64,000 bases of DNA from Streptomyces sp. NRRL WC-3618 (GCF_001280005.1 NZ_LGDW01000107.1:23236-87235), one strand, 5' to 3'. Shown: positions 42,047-51,119, counted from the first letter of the stretch. Translations and numbers: made by a program. The notes: a model not told the origin generated them from the sequence alone.

Positions 42047-43369
42047 TCACTCTGCGTCTCCCGGTCCCGCCCGTCCCTCGGCTCCCTCGGCCCGCGCGCA
42101 CCGCTCCCGTGCCATCGCCGGCGCCGTCGAGTGGGGCAGCAGATCGCGGGGGTCGTCCGGGAGGAGGACGGTCACTTCGGTGTCGTCGCTGAAGCGGTAG
42201 GGGCGGTGGTCGAGCAACTCCCCGAGGAATCGCCGTATCCGCGACATCTCCGCGCGTACGGTGACCGTACGGCCCGGGTCGCCGAACACCTCGTCGGCCA
42301 GGTCCGCCGCGCTGCGGCCCGCCGGGTGCAGGGTCAGCAGGTAGAGCAACTCGGCGTGCCGGGGGCTCAGTTCGTGGGTCCAGGAACCCGGCGGCCCCGA
42401 CACCGCCACCGACCAGCGGCGGGCCCGTCCCAGGTCCAGGACGATCCGGGTGGTGCCGCTCGCCCCGGGCTCGGCGACGCCCCGGATCAGCCAGCCCCCG
42501 GCCAGCGGCTCCACCACGCACAGTCCCAGCACAGGCAGCCAACGAGTCCCTGGGGACAACGACTTGGGCAGGGCGACCCGGTTCGTGTACGGCATGCCGG
42601 TGACCGCGGCCGTCCAGCCGTCCCGGTCCACCGCCAGGGCCCGCCCGCCGAGCCGCGCCAGCACCGGCGCCGCCGCCGCGCGCAGCCGCTCCAGCGACTG
42701 ATGGTGCCGCTCCCGCAGCCGCGCCTCGGCGAGCTTGGCGACCGAGTCGACCCAGGCGAGCGTCGCCGGATGCATGGTCTCCAGCGGCCCGCTGACATCC
42801 ACCACGCCGATCAGCCTGCCGTCGCGGGGGTCGGTGATCGGGGCGCCCGTGCAGGTCCAGGTGGCGTGCGACCGTACGAAGTGCTCGGAGGCGAATACCT
42901 GTACGGGGCGCCGGGCGACCACCGGGGTGCCCACGCCGTTGGTGCCGACGATGTCCTCGGCCCAGTCGGCGCCCGGCTCGAACCCGAACGAGTCGGCCTT
43001 GCGCAGCACGGGCGTACTGCCCTCGCGCCACAGCACCCGGCCGTGCTCGTCCGCGACGACCATGATGTGCTCGGTGACGTCCGCGACCGACAACAGCCCC
43101 TGCCGCAGCACCGGGAGGACATGCCGCAGCCGGGTCGTCCCGCGTCGCCGGTCCAGTTCCTCGCGGGTCAGCAGACCGGTCCGGAAGTCGTGGTCGGGGT
43201 CGACGCCGCTGCGCAGCATGCGGTCCCAGGACTGGTCGATCACCGGACGGGGCGCCAGGCGAGATCGCTGTCCGGTGAGGCGGGCCGCGCGTACGTCGCT
43301 GAGCAGCCGCGCCGCCCGCGCCGTGTCGCGGCCGGCTAATCGCGTGACGTCCATCGGCGGGTTCGCCAC
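42047..43369 (-). CDS. AcoR-like GAF-domain regulator without AAA+ domain
   Basis: The 440-residue protein starts at GTG 43369 (ANPPMDVTRLAGRDTAR) with gggagga upstream. The N-terminal part matches the sensor region of AcoR-type activators: IDQSWDRMLRSGVDPDHD, then a GAF domain with ADWAEDIVGTNGVGTPVVAR and FVRSHATWTCTGAPITDP. The sigma-54 AAA+ domain of classical AcoR proteins is absent. Instead the C-terminus has a winged-helix-like segment (LSPRHAELLYLLTLHPAGRS, then TVTVRAEMSRIRRFLGELLD). In actinobacteria such proteins control dehydrogenase genes; the neighbouring acyl-CoA dehydrogenase is a candidate target. Confidence 0.85.
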   Translation of the reverse strand: MANPPMDVTRLAGRDTARAARLLSDVRAARLTGQRSRLAPRPVIDQSWDRMLRSGVDPDHDFRTGLLTREELDRRRGTTRLRHVLPVLRQGLLSVADVTEHIMVVADEHGRVLWREGSTPVLRKADSFGFEPGADWAEDIVGTNGVGTPVVARRPVQVFASEHFVRSHATWTCTGAPITDPRDGRLIGVVDVSGPLETMHPATLAWVDSVAKLAEARLRERHHQSLERLRAAAAPVLARLGGRALAVDRDGWTAAVTGMPYTNRVALPKSLSPGTRWLPVLGLCVVEPLAGGWLIRGVAEPGASGTTRIVLDLGRARRWSVAVSGPPGSWTHELSPRHAELLYLLTLHPAGRSAADLADEVFGDPGRTVTVRAEMSRIRRFLGELLDHRPYRFSDDTEVTVLLPDDPRDLLPHSTAPAMARERCARAEGAEGRAGPGDAE

Positions 43370-43560
43370 TGTGTCCTCCCGGCCGGTATTGACTGAAAGT
43401 CTTATCGTGCCGCCCGTGAGCACCGGAGGACCACACTCCGCACACAGATGCCAACAAGTTGCAACCCCCTGCAACCCTGGTGAACCGGCCTGCCGTGGCT
43501 GAAACTTGGGCGACGCCGTCGCGCGGCGTCCGTGCTCCCGATCCATGCGGGGCAAGTGAG

Positions 43561-43596
43561 CGGGGGTGGTGCCGTGTCGGCGCAGCACCACCCCCG
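43561..43596. terminator. 12-bp-stem hairpin
   Basis: CGGGGGTGGTGC and GCACCACCCCCG pair perfectly around a 12-base loop. It lies in the 327-bp gap between the acyl-CoA dehydrogenase stop (43697) and the GAF regulator start (43369), both minus strand, so it probably ends the dehydrogenase transcript. Confidence 0.6.
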
Positions 43597-43628
43597 CGAC
43601 GCGCTCCGCGGGTTGTGCGGGTTTGGCC

Positions 43629-43690
43629 GCGGGTCCGGTGGGGGCTGGTCGCGCAGTTCCCCGCGCCCCTGTCGGGGCGCTGTCGCGCCT
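43629..43690 (+). repeat. Dispersed streptomycete intergenic repeat, copy B
   Basis: The core reads gcgggtccggtgggggctgg, tcgcgcagttccccgcgccc, ctgtcggggcgctgtcgcgc. Its left half is identical to copy C (40337) and its right half to the reverse complement of copy A (22695). It begins just past the acyl-CoA dehydrogenase stop. The rest of this 327-bp intergenic region holds only a hairpin and regulator promoter sequence. Confidence 0.8.
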
Positions 43691-43696
43691 CCGACC

Positions 43697-45331
43697 TCAG
43701 GTTACCGGCCTGGCCCGTTCTACCACCGATGCCAGGTTCAGGGTGTGCGGGAGGGTGCCGAAGGCGTTGCCCCAGTCGTTGCCCAGGCGGGAGGCGCAGA
43801 ACGCGTCGGCGGTCTCCGGGGGCGCGAAACGGACCAGCAGGGAACCCTGGAGCACCAGGGCGATCCGCTCGACCAGGCGCCGCGCCCGGCCCTCGACGCC
43901 GTCCAGGTCGGCGAGTTCGGTCAGCAGGTCCTTGATGGCGCCGTCCAGCCGGTGGTCCGCTCCGCGCGCCTTGCCGACCTCCTGGAGGAAGGCGTTGACG
44001 GCGGCGGGCTCCCGCTGCATCGCCCGCAGCACGTCCAGCGCCTGGACGTTCCCGGCGCCCTCCCAGATCGAGTTGAGCGGCGACTCGCGCAGCAGCCGGG
44101 GCATGCCCGACTCCTCGACGTAGCCGTTGCCGCCCAGACACTCGGACGCCTCCGCCACCAGCGGGGTGCAGCGTTTGGTCACCCAGTACTTGGCGGCCGG
44201 CAACGCGAGCCGCAGGAACGCCCGTTCCTGCTCGCCGCCGTCGTCATAGGCGGCGGCGAGGCGCAGCGCGAGCGTCGTCGCCGCCTCCGACTCCAGTGCC
44301 AGATCGGCCAGTACGTTGCGCATCAGCGGCTTGTCGACCAGCTTCCCGCCGAACGCCTCGCGGTACGTGCAGTGGTGTACGGCCTGGGCGACCGCCTGTC
44401 GCATCAGCGCGGCGGCGCCGAGCGCGCAGTCGAGCCGGGTCATCGCGACCATCTCGATGATGGTGCGCACCCCGCGCCCCTCGTCCCCGACGCGGCGCAC
44501 CCACGTCCCGTCGAACTCGACCTCGGCGGAGGCGTTGGACCGGTTGCCCAGCTTGTCCTTGAGCCGCTGGATGCGGAACTCGTTGCGCGTGCCGTCGGGC
44601 AGGACGCGCGGCAGCAGGAAGCAGGTCAACCCGCCCGGGGCGTGCGCCAGCACCAGGAAGCCGTCCGACATGGGCGCCGAGCAGAACCACTTGTGGCCCG
44701 TCAGCTCGTACGTGCCGTCCTCGGCGAGCGGCCTCGCGACCGTCGTGTTGGCCCGGACATCGCTGCCGCCCTGTTTCTCCGTCATGCCCATGCCGAAGAG
44801 CACGCCGGCCTTACGGTCCGCCGGCCCGAGCTCCTCCTCGTAGACGGTGGACGTCAGCAGGGGCTCCCACTCGGCGGCGAGCGCCGGGTCGGTGCGCAGC
44901 GCGGGTACCGCCGCGTGGGTCATCGACAGCGGGCAGCCGTGGCCCGCCTCGGCCTGCGACCAGACCACGAACCCAGCGGCCCGCCGCACATGGCCGCCCG
45001 GTCGCGTCCAGGCCGCCGTCAGACCGGCCGAGACGCCCTTGCCGAGCAGCCGGTGATAGGCGGGATGGAACTCCACCTCGTCGATCCGGTTGCCGTACCG
45101 GTCGTGCGTCCGCAGCTTCGGGGGGTTCTCGTTGGCGAGCGCCCCCCATTCCTGCACCTGCGCGGACCCGGTGGACTTGCCGAGGCCGGAGAGGTCCTGC
45201 CGGGCCTCGTCCAGAAGCGCGGGGTCCAGGTGTCGCTCGACGGCCGCCACCAGGGCCTTGTCGGCGGTGAACACGTCATATCCGACCAGGGGCGGCACCT
45301 GGTTGGTCACGGTGTGGGTGCTGGCTGCCAT
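43697..45331 (-). CDS. AidB-type acyl-CoA dehydrogenase family protein
   Basis: The 544-residue flavoprotein resembles AidB rather than the shorter fatty-acid dehydrogenases. Markers are GYDVFTADKALVAAVERHLD at the N-terminus, LFGMGMTEKQGGSDVRANTT for FAD binding, ELTGHKWFCSAPMSDGFLVL, ECLGGNGYVEESGMPRLLRE and LNSIWEGAGNVQALDVLRAM. The extra C-terminal domain of about 100 residues matches AidB, which binds DNA and is linked to alkylation stress in E. coli. Whether this protein acts on DNA damage or as an ordinary dehydrogenase is open. The start is ATG 45331. The GAF regulator follows downstream. Confidence 0.9.
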   Translation of the reverse strand: MAASTHTVTNQVPPLVGYDVFTADKALVAAVERHLDPALLDEARQDLSGLGKSTGSAQVQEWGALANENPPKLRTHDRYGNRIDEVEFHPAYHRLLGKGVSAGLTAAWTRPGGHVRRAAGFVVWSQAEAGHGCPLSMTHAAVPALRTDPALAAEWEPLLTSTVYEEELGPADRKAGVLFGMGMTEKQGGSDVRANTTVARPLAEDGTYELTGHKWFCSAPMSDGFLVLAHAPGGLTCFLLPRVLPDGTRNEFRIQRLKDKLGNRSNASAEVEFDGTWVRRVGDEGRGVRTIIEMVAMTRLDCALGAAALMRQAVAQAVHHCTYREAFGGKLVDKPLMRNVLADLALESEAATTLALRLAAAYDDGGEQERAFLRLALPAAKYWVTKRCTPLVAEASECLGGNGYVEESGMPRLLRESPLNSIWEGAGNVQALDVLRAMQREPAAVNAFLQEVGKARGADHRLDGAIKDLLTELADLDGVEGRARRLVERIALVLQGSLLVRFAPPETADAFCASRLGNDWGNAFGTLPHTLNLASVVERARPVT

Positions 45332-45885
45332 ACAACGAACCTACCCCCCGGTACGGCGTCGCTCACCGGATTCACCGCCGGGCGGCCCCCCGTGCTGGTG
45401 CGCCCGTCAGGCCGACGGACAGTGCCCGCGCGGTGACTGAGGCGAGCGAACCCCGGTCGACGTGGGCGTGCGGCCGCCGGTGGTGAAGGGGGTCGCTGAA
45501 GGCATGGGTTGCTCCGTGAATTGGCATGCTGGATTTCGCGTTCACTGAGTGTCCGCGGTTGCAGCTGTGGGCGGGAGTGCCCGTTGACGCGATATGGCAA
45601 TGGGGATGGCGAATGGTGAATGGCGCGCGGAATAAAAACGTGTGCGGCGTACGAGCGGAAGTTGTCGGTGAGCGCGGCGTGCGGCACGGCGGCGATCCGC
45701 GCGTTTTCCGTGTGGATCACGGGCGACGCGGCTCGATCGTTGCCTCGTCGTGGTCCGGATGTCCCCGTGTCGTGTTGCTTCGCGCTCCCTCGGGTGGGTG
45801 TGCCCCGGAGAATGCAATCCGCGCTTCGCCGTGACCTGGGCACCGGAGGGTGAGAGGGGTGGCGCCCGCCCGATACCGTTAGGGC
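45332..45885. other. 554-bp intergenic region between divergent genes
   Basis: This gap separates the dehydrogenase start from the YihY gene on the other strand. Bases about 45530-45650 are clearly lower in GC (for example gcggaataaaaacgtg), as expected for promoters. Several open frames cross it on both strands but none shows a ribosome-binding site or recognisable protein. A 50-residue minus-strand ORF at 45371-45524 (MPIHGATHAFSDPLHHRRPH) is the only one with a plausible start; I do not call it. Confidence 0.5.
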
Positions 45886-47040
45886 GTGCAGGCAGCAAGT
45901 GAACTTCCCGAGAGCCCCAGCGGCCGGCTCCACCGCGCGCGTGTCCTCTACCGGAACGTCTCCAAGCGCAGGACCGCGTGGTTGTTGCTCAAGGACACCG
46001 TCAACTCGTGCATCGAGTACCGGATCCTGGGTCTGGCGGCCGAGGCTGCCTTCTTCACGCTGCTGTCCGTGCCGCCGCTGCTGCTGAGCCTGATCGGGCT
46101 GCTCGGCTACGTCGACGACTGGACCGGCACCGACACCATCACCAGCCTGGAGACGAACCTCCTGGAGGCGTCCCGCACGGTCCTGTCCGACAAGGGTGTC
46201 ACCGAGATCGCCCGGCCGATCCTGGACGACGTGATGAAGGGCGGCCGGCCCGACGTCATCTCCATAGGGTTCCTGTTCGCCCTCTGGTCGGGCTCGCGCG
46301 CGGTGAACGTCTTCATCGACACCATCACCGTGATGTACGGCCTCGACGGCGTCCGGGGCATCGTCAAGACCCGGCTCGTGGCGTTCGTGCTCTTCGTGGT
46401 GGCGCTGCTGATCGGCTCCATCGCGCTGCCGCTGATGGTCGCGGGCCCCGACGCCGTACTCAACGTCCTGCCCTGGTCGGAGACCCTCGTACAGGTCCTG
46501 TACTGGCCCGTCGTCATCCTGCTGTCCATCGTCTTCCTGACCACGCTGTTCCATGTGTCGGTCCCGGTGCGCTCACCGTGGATCGAGGACGTCCCGGGCG
46601 CGCTGGTGGCCCTCGGGATGTGGGTGCTCGGCAGCTTCCTGCTGCGTATCTACCTGACGAAGACGATCGAGGGCGCCACGATCTACGGATCGCTCGCCGC
46701 GGCCGTCGCCGTCCTCCTGTGGGTCGGCGTGTCCGCCTTCGCGGTCCTGGTCGGGGCCGCCGTCAACGCGGCGATCGACCGTGTCTGGCCGGCCGCCTCC
46801 ACCGCAGCGGCGCGCGCCGCCAACGAACGCGTCCGCGAGGAGGAGGCCGCCGAGTACGTCGCCCGGATGGCCGCCCTCCACGCCCACGAGGCCGACGACG
46901 ACCCCGACGACTACGACATGCCCTCCGAGTTCCCGGAACGCTGGTCACGCTTCCTGCCCCCGGAGGACGTGACGTCCCGGCTACGGACCCACACGAAGAG
47001 CACACCGAAGAGGGGGGGGGGGCCGCCCGCCGGTAAGTGA
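45886..47040 (+). CDS. YihY/BrkB-family membrane protein
   Basis: The 384-residue protein starts at GTG. Six transmembrane helices follow a basic N-terminus; hallmark segments are LGLAAEAAFFTLLSVPPLLL, FLFALWSGSRAVNVFIDTIT, the helical VSVPVRSPWIEDVPGALVAL, and the Gly/Ala-rich TIYGSLAAAVAVLLWVGVSA. The family was once mislabelled ribonuclease BN; it is now viewed as an inner-membrane protein of unknown transport role. The acidic cytoplasmic tail contains ADDDPDDYDMPSEFPERWSR. The last codons cross a run of eleven G (47012-47022), so the exact C-terminus depends on correct counting of that run. Confidence 0.9.
   Translation: MQAASELPESPSGRLHRARVLYRNVSKRRTAWLLLKDTVNSCIEYRILGLAAEAAFFTLLSVPPLLLSLIGLLGYVDDWTGTDTITSLETNLLEASRTVLSDKGVTEIARPILDDVMKGGRPDVISIGFLFALWSGSRAVNVFIDTITVMYGLDGVRGIVKTRLVAFVLFVVALLIGSIALPLMVAGPDAVLNVLPWSETLVQVLYWPVVILLSIVFLTTLFHVSVPVRSPWIEDVPGALVALGMWVLGSFLLRIYLTKTIEGATIYGSLAAAVAVLLWVGVSAFAVLVGAAVNAAIDRVWPAASTAAARAANERVREEEAAEYVARMAALHAHEADDDPDDYDMPSEFPERWSRFLPPEDVTSRLRTHTKSTPKRGGGPPAGK
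47012..47022. repeat. G11 homopolymer at the end of the YihY gene
   Basis: Eleven consecutive G lie eight codons before the stop, encoding the end of KRGGGPP. One-base changes would move the reading frame to stops at other positions and alter the tail only. It could be a slippage site or a sequencing weak point. Confidence 0.8.
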
Positions 47041-47384
47041 CGGAGGCGGCGCGCACCTGTACGCCTCGTCCTTCGTTGCGCGGGGGACGCCCTCGGCCGT
47101 GTGGGGCGTGCTGTCGTCGGAGGGGTGGACCAGGGTCGCGGCGTCGGTGGCGGGCGGTGTCCGGGGCGGGGCGATTCCGTGCGGGTGGGGCGCGGCCTTC
47201 GGGTGGGTGGGGCGGCCGAGGGGCCTCGGCGACGTGACCTGTGGCTGCCGGACGGCCGGGAAGTCCCGGGACGCGATCATCGCCGCCCGGCCCGCTTGCG
47301 GACGTGTCCTGGTAGGTGGCGATGGTGGACGCCCCCCTCGTGCCCCGCAGGAACACCGGGCACCCAGGGCATAGCCTTTCCTAC
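47041..47384. other. 344-bp intergenic region
   Basis: It lies between the YihY stop and the AraC-type gene. It is GC-rich, with open frames in several registers but no codon pattern, ribosome-binding site or known motif that supports a gene. The right end (gcatagcctttcctac before GTG) may hold a -10 element very close to the start, which would imply a leaderless mRNA for the regulator. Confidence 0.4.
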
Positions 47385-48068
47385 GTGTACGAGGAACGGC
47401 CCTCCCGTCTGCCGGGCGCGGTGGTGTGGACGAACACCCCGGTCGGATCCGGCGTCCGGCCCGTGCTGCCCGACGGCTGCATGGACCTGCTGTGGCGCGA
47501 GGGACGGCTACTGGTGGCGGGGCCCGACACCCGTGCGTACGTCCCCGACGGCGCCCCCGCACACTGGGCGGGCGTCCGCTTCCCCCCGGGCACGGCGCCG
47601 GCCCTGCTCGGCGTACCCGCGCACGAACTCCGTAACCGGCGCGTCGAGTTGGCCGACCTCTGGAACGCCGCGCAGGTGCGGCGCCTGAGCGCACGTGTCG
47701 ATGGGGCGCCGGATCCGCTGGCGGCACTCGAAGAGGTGGCGTTGGAACGGGCGGCGCGCGCACCCGCCCCCGATTCCCTGCTGGGCGCCCTCGTCGCCGC
47801 CCTGGAAGCGGGCCGCCCGGTAGGGCGTACGGCCGACGAACTGGGCCTCAGCGCCCGCCAGTTGCACCGGCGTTCCCTGACCGCCTTCGGCTACGGACCC
47901 AAGACCCTGGCCCGCGTCCTCCGCCTCCAGCGCGCGCTCGCCATGGCCCGTAGCGGGGTGCCCCTCGCGGAGACGGCCACCCGCACCGGGTACGCCGACC
48001 AGGCCCACTTCGCCCGGGACGTAAGGGAGTTGGCGGGAATGCCGCTGGGGAAGCTACTCGGCGGTTGA
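47385..48068 (+). CDS. AraC-family transcriptional regulator
   Basis: The 227-residue protein is taken from GTG 47385 ([20 protein letters not shown]). An in-frame GTG at 47316 adds 23 residues without similarity. The N-terminal domain contains [20 protein letters not shown], typical of the DUF6597-like sensor in this subgroup. The C-terminal double HTH is [20 protein letters not shown], then [20 protein letters not shown] and [20 protein letters not shown]. It overlaps the converging VOC gene by 15 bases at its end. Targets are unknown. Confidence 0.85.
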   Translation: MYEERPSRLPGAVVWTNTPVGSGVRPVLPDGCMDLLWREGRLLVAGPDTRAYVPDGAPAHWAGVRFPPGTAPALLGVPAHELRNRRVELADLWNAAQVRRLSARVDGAPDPLAALEEVALERAARAPAPDSLLGALVAALEAGRPVGRTADELGLSARQLHRRSLTAFGYGPKTLARVLRLQRALAMARSGVPLAETATRTGYADQAHFARDVRELAGMPLGKLLGG

Positions 48069-48485
48069 AGAGGCGGAGGAGGTCAGAGGGGCGAACAGGT
48101 CGACCCCGTTGCCGTCCGGGTCGAGGACGCACGCGTACCGCTGTCCCCACACGGCGTCCCAGGGCTTGAGCTCGCTCCGGTACCCCGCACCCGTCAACTC
48201 CTCGTACAGGGCGTCGACTTCAGCGGGTGAACCGCACAGCATCGCCAGCCCGATCCGGCCGCTCCCGCTCGGCGGCCGCCACCCGGGGTGGAAGGAGCGG
48301 ACCGTCTCCTCGGTGTCGAGCAACAGCCTCATCCCGCCCGGGAGTTCGGCCTCCACATGGGGCTGCTTCTCGGCTCCCTCGGGGAATCCGAGCCCGAGCC
48401 TGCGGTAGAAGGCGACGGACGCGGCGAGGTCGGAGACGACGATGCCGACGGCATCGAACCTGGGAGTGGGAGGTCGTGTAGTCAT
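48054..48485 (-). CDS. VOC-family protein
   Basis: The 143-residue protein starts [23 protein letters not shown] features are [37 protein letters not shown], and the closing [17 protein letters not shown]. The usual closing metal ligand Glu is Asp here (GNGVDLF). Likely dimeric; substrate unknown. Its 3' end overlaps the AraC-type gene tail by 15 bases. An AraC regulator beside a VOC enzyme suggests a detoxification or resistance pair. Confidence 0.85.
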   Translation of the reverse strand: MTTRPPTPRFDAVGIVVSDLAASVAFYRRLGLGFPEGAEKQPHVEAELPGGMRLLLDTEETVRSFHPGWRPPSGSGRIGLAMLCGSPAEVDALYEELTGAGYRSELKPWDAVWGQRYACVLDPDGNGVDLFAPLTSSASSTAE

Positions 48486-48550
48486 ACGGCCACGTTAGGC
48501 AGGTCGCCCGTGGCCGGTCTTGAACGAATCGGACGCGTCGGGATCCCCGT

Positions 48551-49078
48551 TCAGGGGCGGAGCGGGAACGACATCCGGTGCTGCCACCGCGTGCCGTCGT
48601 ACGCCACGAGATCGACCGACGACACCTGAGCGGTGAAGGGAAGACGGCTGTCGAGGTCGGCCTCCGCCTTCTCCAGCACGGCGACGTCCGCCTGCCGCTG
48701 CGCGACGGTGAGATGCGGGACGACATCGTCGTACTTCCCGCCGTACGGCGGTGTCTGCGGCCACCGTTCCACGATCGCGTCGGTGAGCCGCCGGAACGGC
48801 GCGTCCGGTTCCGGGGCGAGATACAGCAGTCCCGGCAAGCGCCCGCACCGCTCGAACCCGGCCCGGAAGGACCGGTGCCGCCCGATCACCTCGCCCAGGG
48901 CGGCGAGGACGTCGTCGTCGATTCCGCTCGCCGGGAGAAAGGGGAACAGCACGGTCACATGGGCCGAAGCGCCCTCGCGCGCCGCCGGATCAAGCCGCTC
49001 ACGCAAGAGACCAACCGCGGGCTCCGCCTCCGGAATCCGTACGACGAGCGCTGTCTGCCCTGCCGGGGTACCTGTCAT
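48551..49078 (-). CDS. 2H phosphoesterase (2'-5' RNA ligase family)
   Basis: The product is 175 residues. Two HxT motifs define the 2H fold: SAHVTVLFPFLPASG and VPHLTVAQRQADVAV. Between them is FERCGRLPGLLYLAPEPDAP. Members hydrolyse 2',3'-cyclic phosphates or 2'-5' bonds in RNA or nucleotides; short stand-alone bacterial forms like this one have few known substrates. The start ATG at 49078 lies beside a LacI-regulator remnant. Confidence 0.85.
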   Translation of the reverse strand: MTGTPAGQTALVVRIPEAEPAVGLLRERLDPAAREGASAHVTVLFPFLPASGIDDDVLAALGEVIGRHRSFRAGFERCGRLPGLLYLAPEPDAPFRRLTDAIVERWPQTPPYGGKYDDVVPHLTVAQRQADVAVLEKAEADLDSRLPFTAQVSSVDLVAYDGTRWQHRMSFPLRP

Positions 49079-49139
49079 CGCACCTGTCTAGCAGAGGTGC
49101 CCGGACGGACGGAAAGAGTCGGCCGAACGCGGGCCGCGC

Positions 49140-49235
49140 TCTCTCGCCGTTGACGACCTTCGAGGCGGCCGGCCCGGAAACCCCGGCCTCTCGGGCGACG
49201 ACCGCCGGAGGGCAGCCCGTGGAGAGCCTCGACAT
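49140..49235 (-). pseudogene. Remnant of a LacI-family regulator (HTH only)
   Basis: Minus-strand bases encode PPAVVAREAGVSGPAASKVV followed by NGERA, the DNA-binding helices of LacI regulators (consensus VARxAGVSxxTVSxVxNG). No LacI ligand-binding domain follows; the frame runs into unrelated sequence and the 2H phosphoesterase gene starts just downstream. The remnant sits upstream of the divergent carboxylesterase gene that the intact regulator may once have controlled. Confidence 0.6.
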
Positions 49236-49373
49236 GGTCGACGACCGGCTCGGCTGCGGGCACGCTCATGTACGCCAAACAGCCCTTCTTCGATTCCTTG
49301 CGCGGGAATACCGGCAGGTCATGTGGTGCTCTGATCTGAACGGTTCACAAGCGGCGAGGAAGCCGGTGGGCAC

Positions 49374-50978
49374 ATGACGGCAGAACCGACGGATCCAGTG
49401 GTGCGGACGCCTTGTGGGGACGTCCGAGGCAGATACGAGGGCGACGGGATCGCCGTGTTCCGAGGCATCCCGTACGCCGCACCGCCCTTCGGCCCCCGCA
49501 GGTTCAGGCCGCCCGTGCCGCCCACCTCCTGGGACGGGGTCCGCGACGCGGGCGGTTTCGGCTCCACCGCGCCGAAACCGCCGTACTCCGAGGCCTTCGC
49601 CCGGCTGCTGTCGGACCCGGTGGTGCCCGGCGACGACTGCCTCAACCTCAACGTGTGGACACCCGAGCTCGGCACAGGAGCCCGGCTCCCGGTCATGGTG
49701 TGGATCCACGGCGGCGCCCTGACCCGTGGCTCCTCGGCCGTCCCCGTCTACGACGGCCACGCCTTCGCCCGCGACGGCGTGATCCTGGTGTCGATCAACT
49801 ACCGCCTGGGCGTGGAGGGTTACGGTCTCTTCCCGGACGCGCCCGCGAACCCCGGCCTGCGTGACCAGTTCGCCGCGCTGGAGTGGGTGCGGGCGTCGAT
49901 CGCGGCCTTCGGCGGCGACCCCGACCGGGTCACCGTCTTCGGCCAGTCGGCCGGCGCGATCAGCCTCGGCGCGCTGCTCGCCGCCCCACGGGCCCAGGGC
50001 CTCTTCCGGCGGGCGGTGCTGCAGAGCGGGCCGCCCGAGGTGAGCGACCGTGAAAAGGTACGGCGGATGGTGCGCCGGATGGCGGCCCGGCTGAAGATCC
50101 CGGCGACCGCCGAGGCCTTCGCCGCCGTCGACCGGGAGACGCTGCTGCGTGTCCAGGGCGACGTCGGGCGGCTGAGCAGCCCGGTGCTCGGCGGGCCCGC
50201 CTTCGGCATCGTCGTTGACGACGATCTCGTACCCCGCGACCCCCTGGAAGCCCTGGTCGACGGCGCCGCCGCTGACGTCGAGCTGCTGCTGGGCTGGACC
50301 CGGGACGAGTACCGGCTGTGGCTGGTGCCGGGCGGGCTCCTGGAGCGCGTCGACCGGCTCGGTGCGGTCGCCCTGGCCGGCGCGATGGCCCGCTGCCACT
50401 GCGGCGCCGAGGTTCCGCGCGGCTACCGCACCCTGCACCCCGACGCCGGGACGGCCGACCTCGTCGGCCAGTTGGTCACCGACCACCTGCTCCGCGTACC
50501 GCTGCACCGGCTCGCGGACGCCCGCGCCGAGAGCGGGACATACGTCTACGAGTTCGCCTGGCCCTCCGCCAAGCCGGACCTGGGCGCCTGCCACGCCCTC
50601 GAACTGGGATTCGTGTTCGACACCCACGAGGCCCCCGAGTCCGCCAAGCTCGCGGGCGAGGGTGCCCCGCCGGACCTCGCCGAGGCCATGCACACGGCGT
50701 GGGTACGCTTCGCCGTCGACGGCGACCCGGGCTGGCGGCCCTGGGACGCCTCGCACCCCGTACGGATCTTCGGCGACGGCGACCCGCGCACCGTGGAGGG
50801 CCCGCGCGACCGCGAAATGGCCCTGTGGACGGCCGACCGGGCCACCGCGACCACGACCACGACGACGCCGGAGCGTGAATCCGGAACGGCCACTCGGCCC
50901 CGCTCGCCCCTGGGGGGTGCGGAACCGCTGTCCCTCGTACGGCGTTTTCGCCGTCCTGGTGGTGTGCACCGACGCTGA
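49374..50978 (+). CDS. Type-B carboxylesterase
   Basis: The 534-residue alpha/beta hydrolase has no signal peptide and is probably cytoplasmic. FRGIPYAAPPFGPRRFRPPV and DDCLNLNVWTPE are the type-B signature 2 region. The oxyanion loop is VMVWIHGGAL and the nucleophile elbow VTVFGQSAGAISLGALLAAP (Ser). The His of the triad is probably in CHALELGFVFDT. The last 45 residues (poly-Thr, then a basic tail) go beyond the usual family end at EMALWTADR and may be extra sequence read after loss of the original stop. ATG follows cggtgggcac without a strong ribosome-binding site. Confidence 0.88.
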   Translation: MTAEPTDPVVRTPCGDVRGRYEGDGIAVFRGIPYAAPPFGPRRFRPPVPPTSWDGVRDAGGFGSTAPKPPYSEAFARLLSDPVVPGDDCLNLNVWTPELGTGARLPVMVWIHGGALTRGSSAVPVYDGHAFARDGVILVSINYRLGVEGYGLFPDAPANPGLRDQFAALEWVRASIAAFGGDPDRVTVFGQSAGAISLGALLAAPRAQGLFRRAVLQSGPPEVSDREKVRRMVRRMAARLKIPATAEAFAAVDRETLLRVQGDVGRLSSPVLGGPAFGIVVDDDLVPRDPLEALVDGAAADVELLLGWTRDEYRLWLVPGGLLERVDRLGAVALAGAMARCHCGAEVPRGYRTLHPDAGTADLVGQLVTDHLLRVPLHRLADARAESGTYVYEFAWPSAKPDLGACHALELGFVFDTHEAPESAKLAGEGAPPDLAEAMHTAWVRFAVDGDPGWRPWDASHPVRIFGDGDPRTVEGPRDREMALWTADRATATTTTTTPERESGTATRPRSPLGGAEPLSLVRRFRRPGGVHRR

Positions 50979-51063
50979 TCACCGTGACCCGGCGGTTATG
51001 GGTAATTTCCGTGTACGGCGTCATGCAATTGAATTGGCCTGGGCCAGAGGAAGCCGGGAAAAG

Positions 51064-51099
51064 ACCCCGGCCGCCGATCTGCAGCTCGGCGGCCGGGGT
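51064..51099 (-). terminator. Perfect 14-bp-stem terminator
   Basis: ACCCCGGCCGCCGA, 8-base loop, TCGGCGGCCGGGGT. On the minus strand the stem is followed by TCTTTTC. It starts 21 bp past the end of the I36 inhibitor gene and can also stop read-through from the convergent esterase gene. Confidence 0.85.
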
Positions 51100-51119
51100 T
51101 TACCAATGGCTCTTTTCCG

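Noticed and set aside
45371..45524. 50-residue minus-strand ORF upstream of the dehydrogenase
   Set aside because: No ribosome-binding site or known motif; probably chance in GC-rich sequence.
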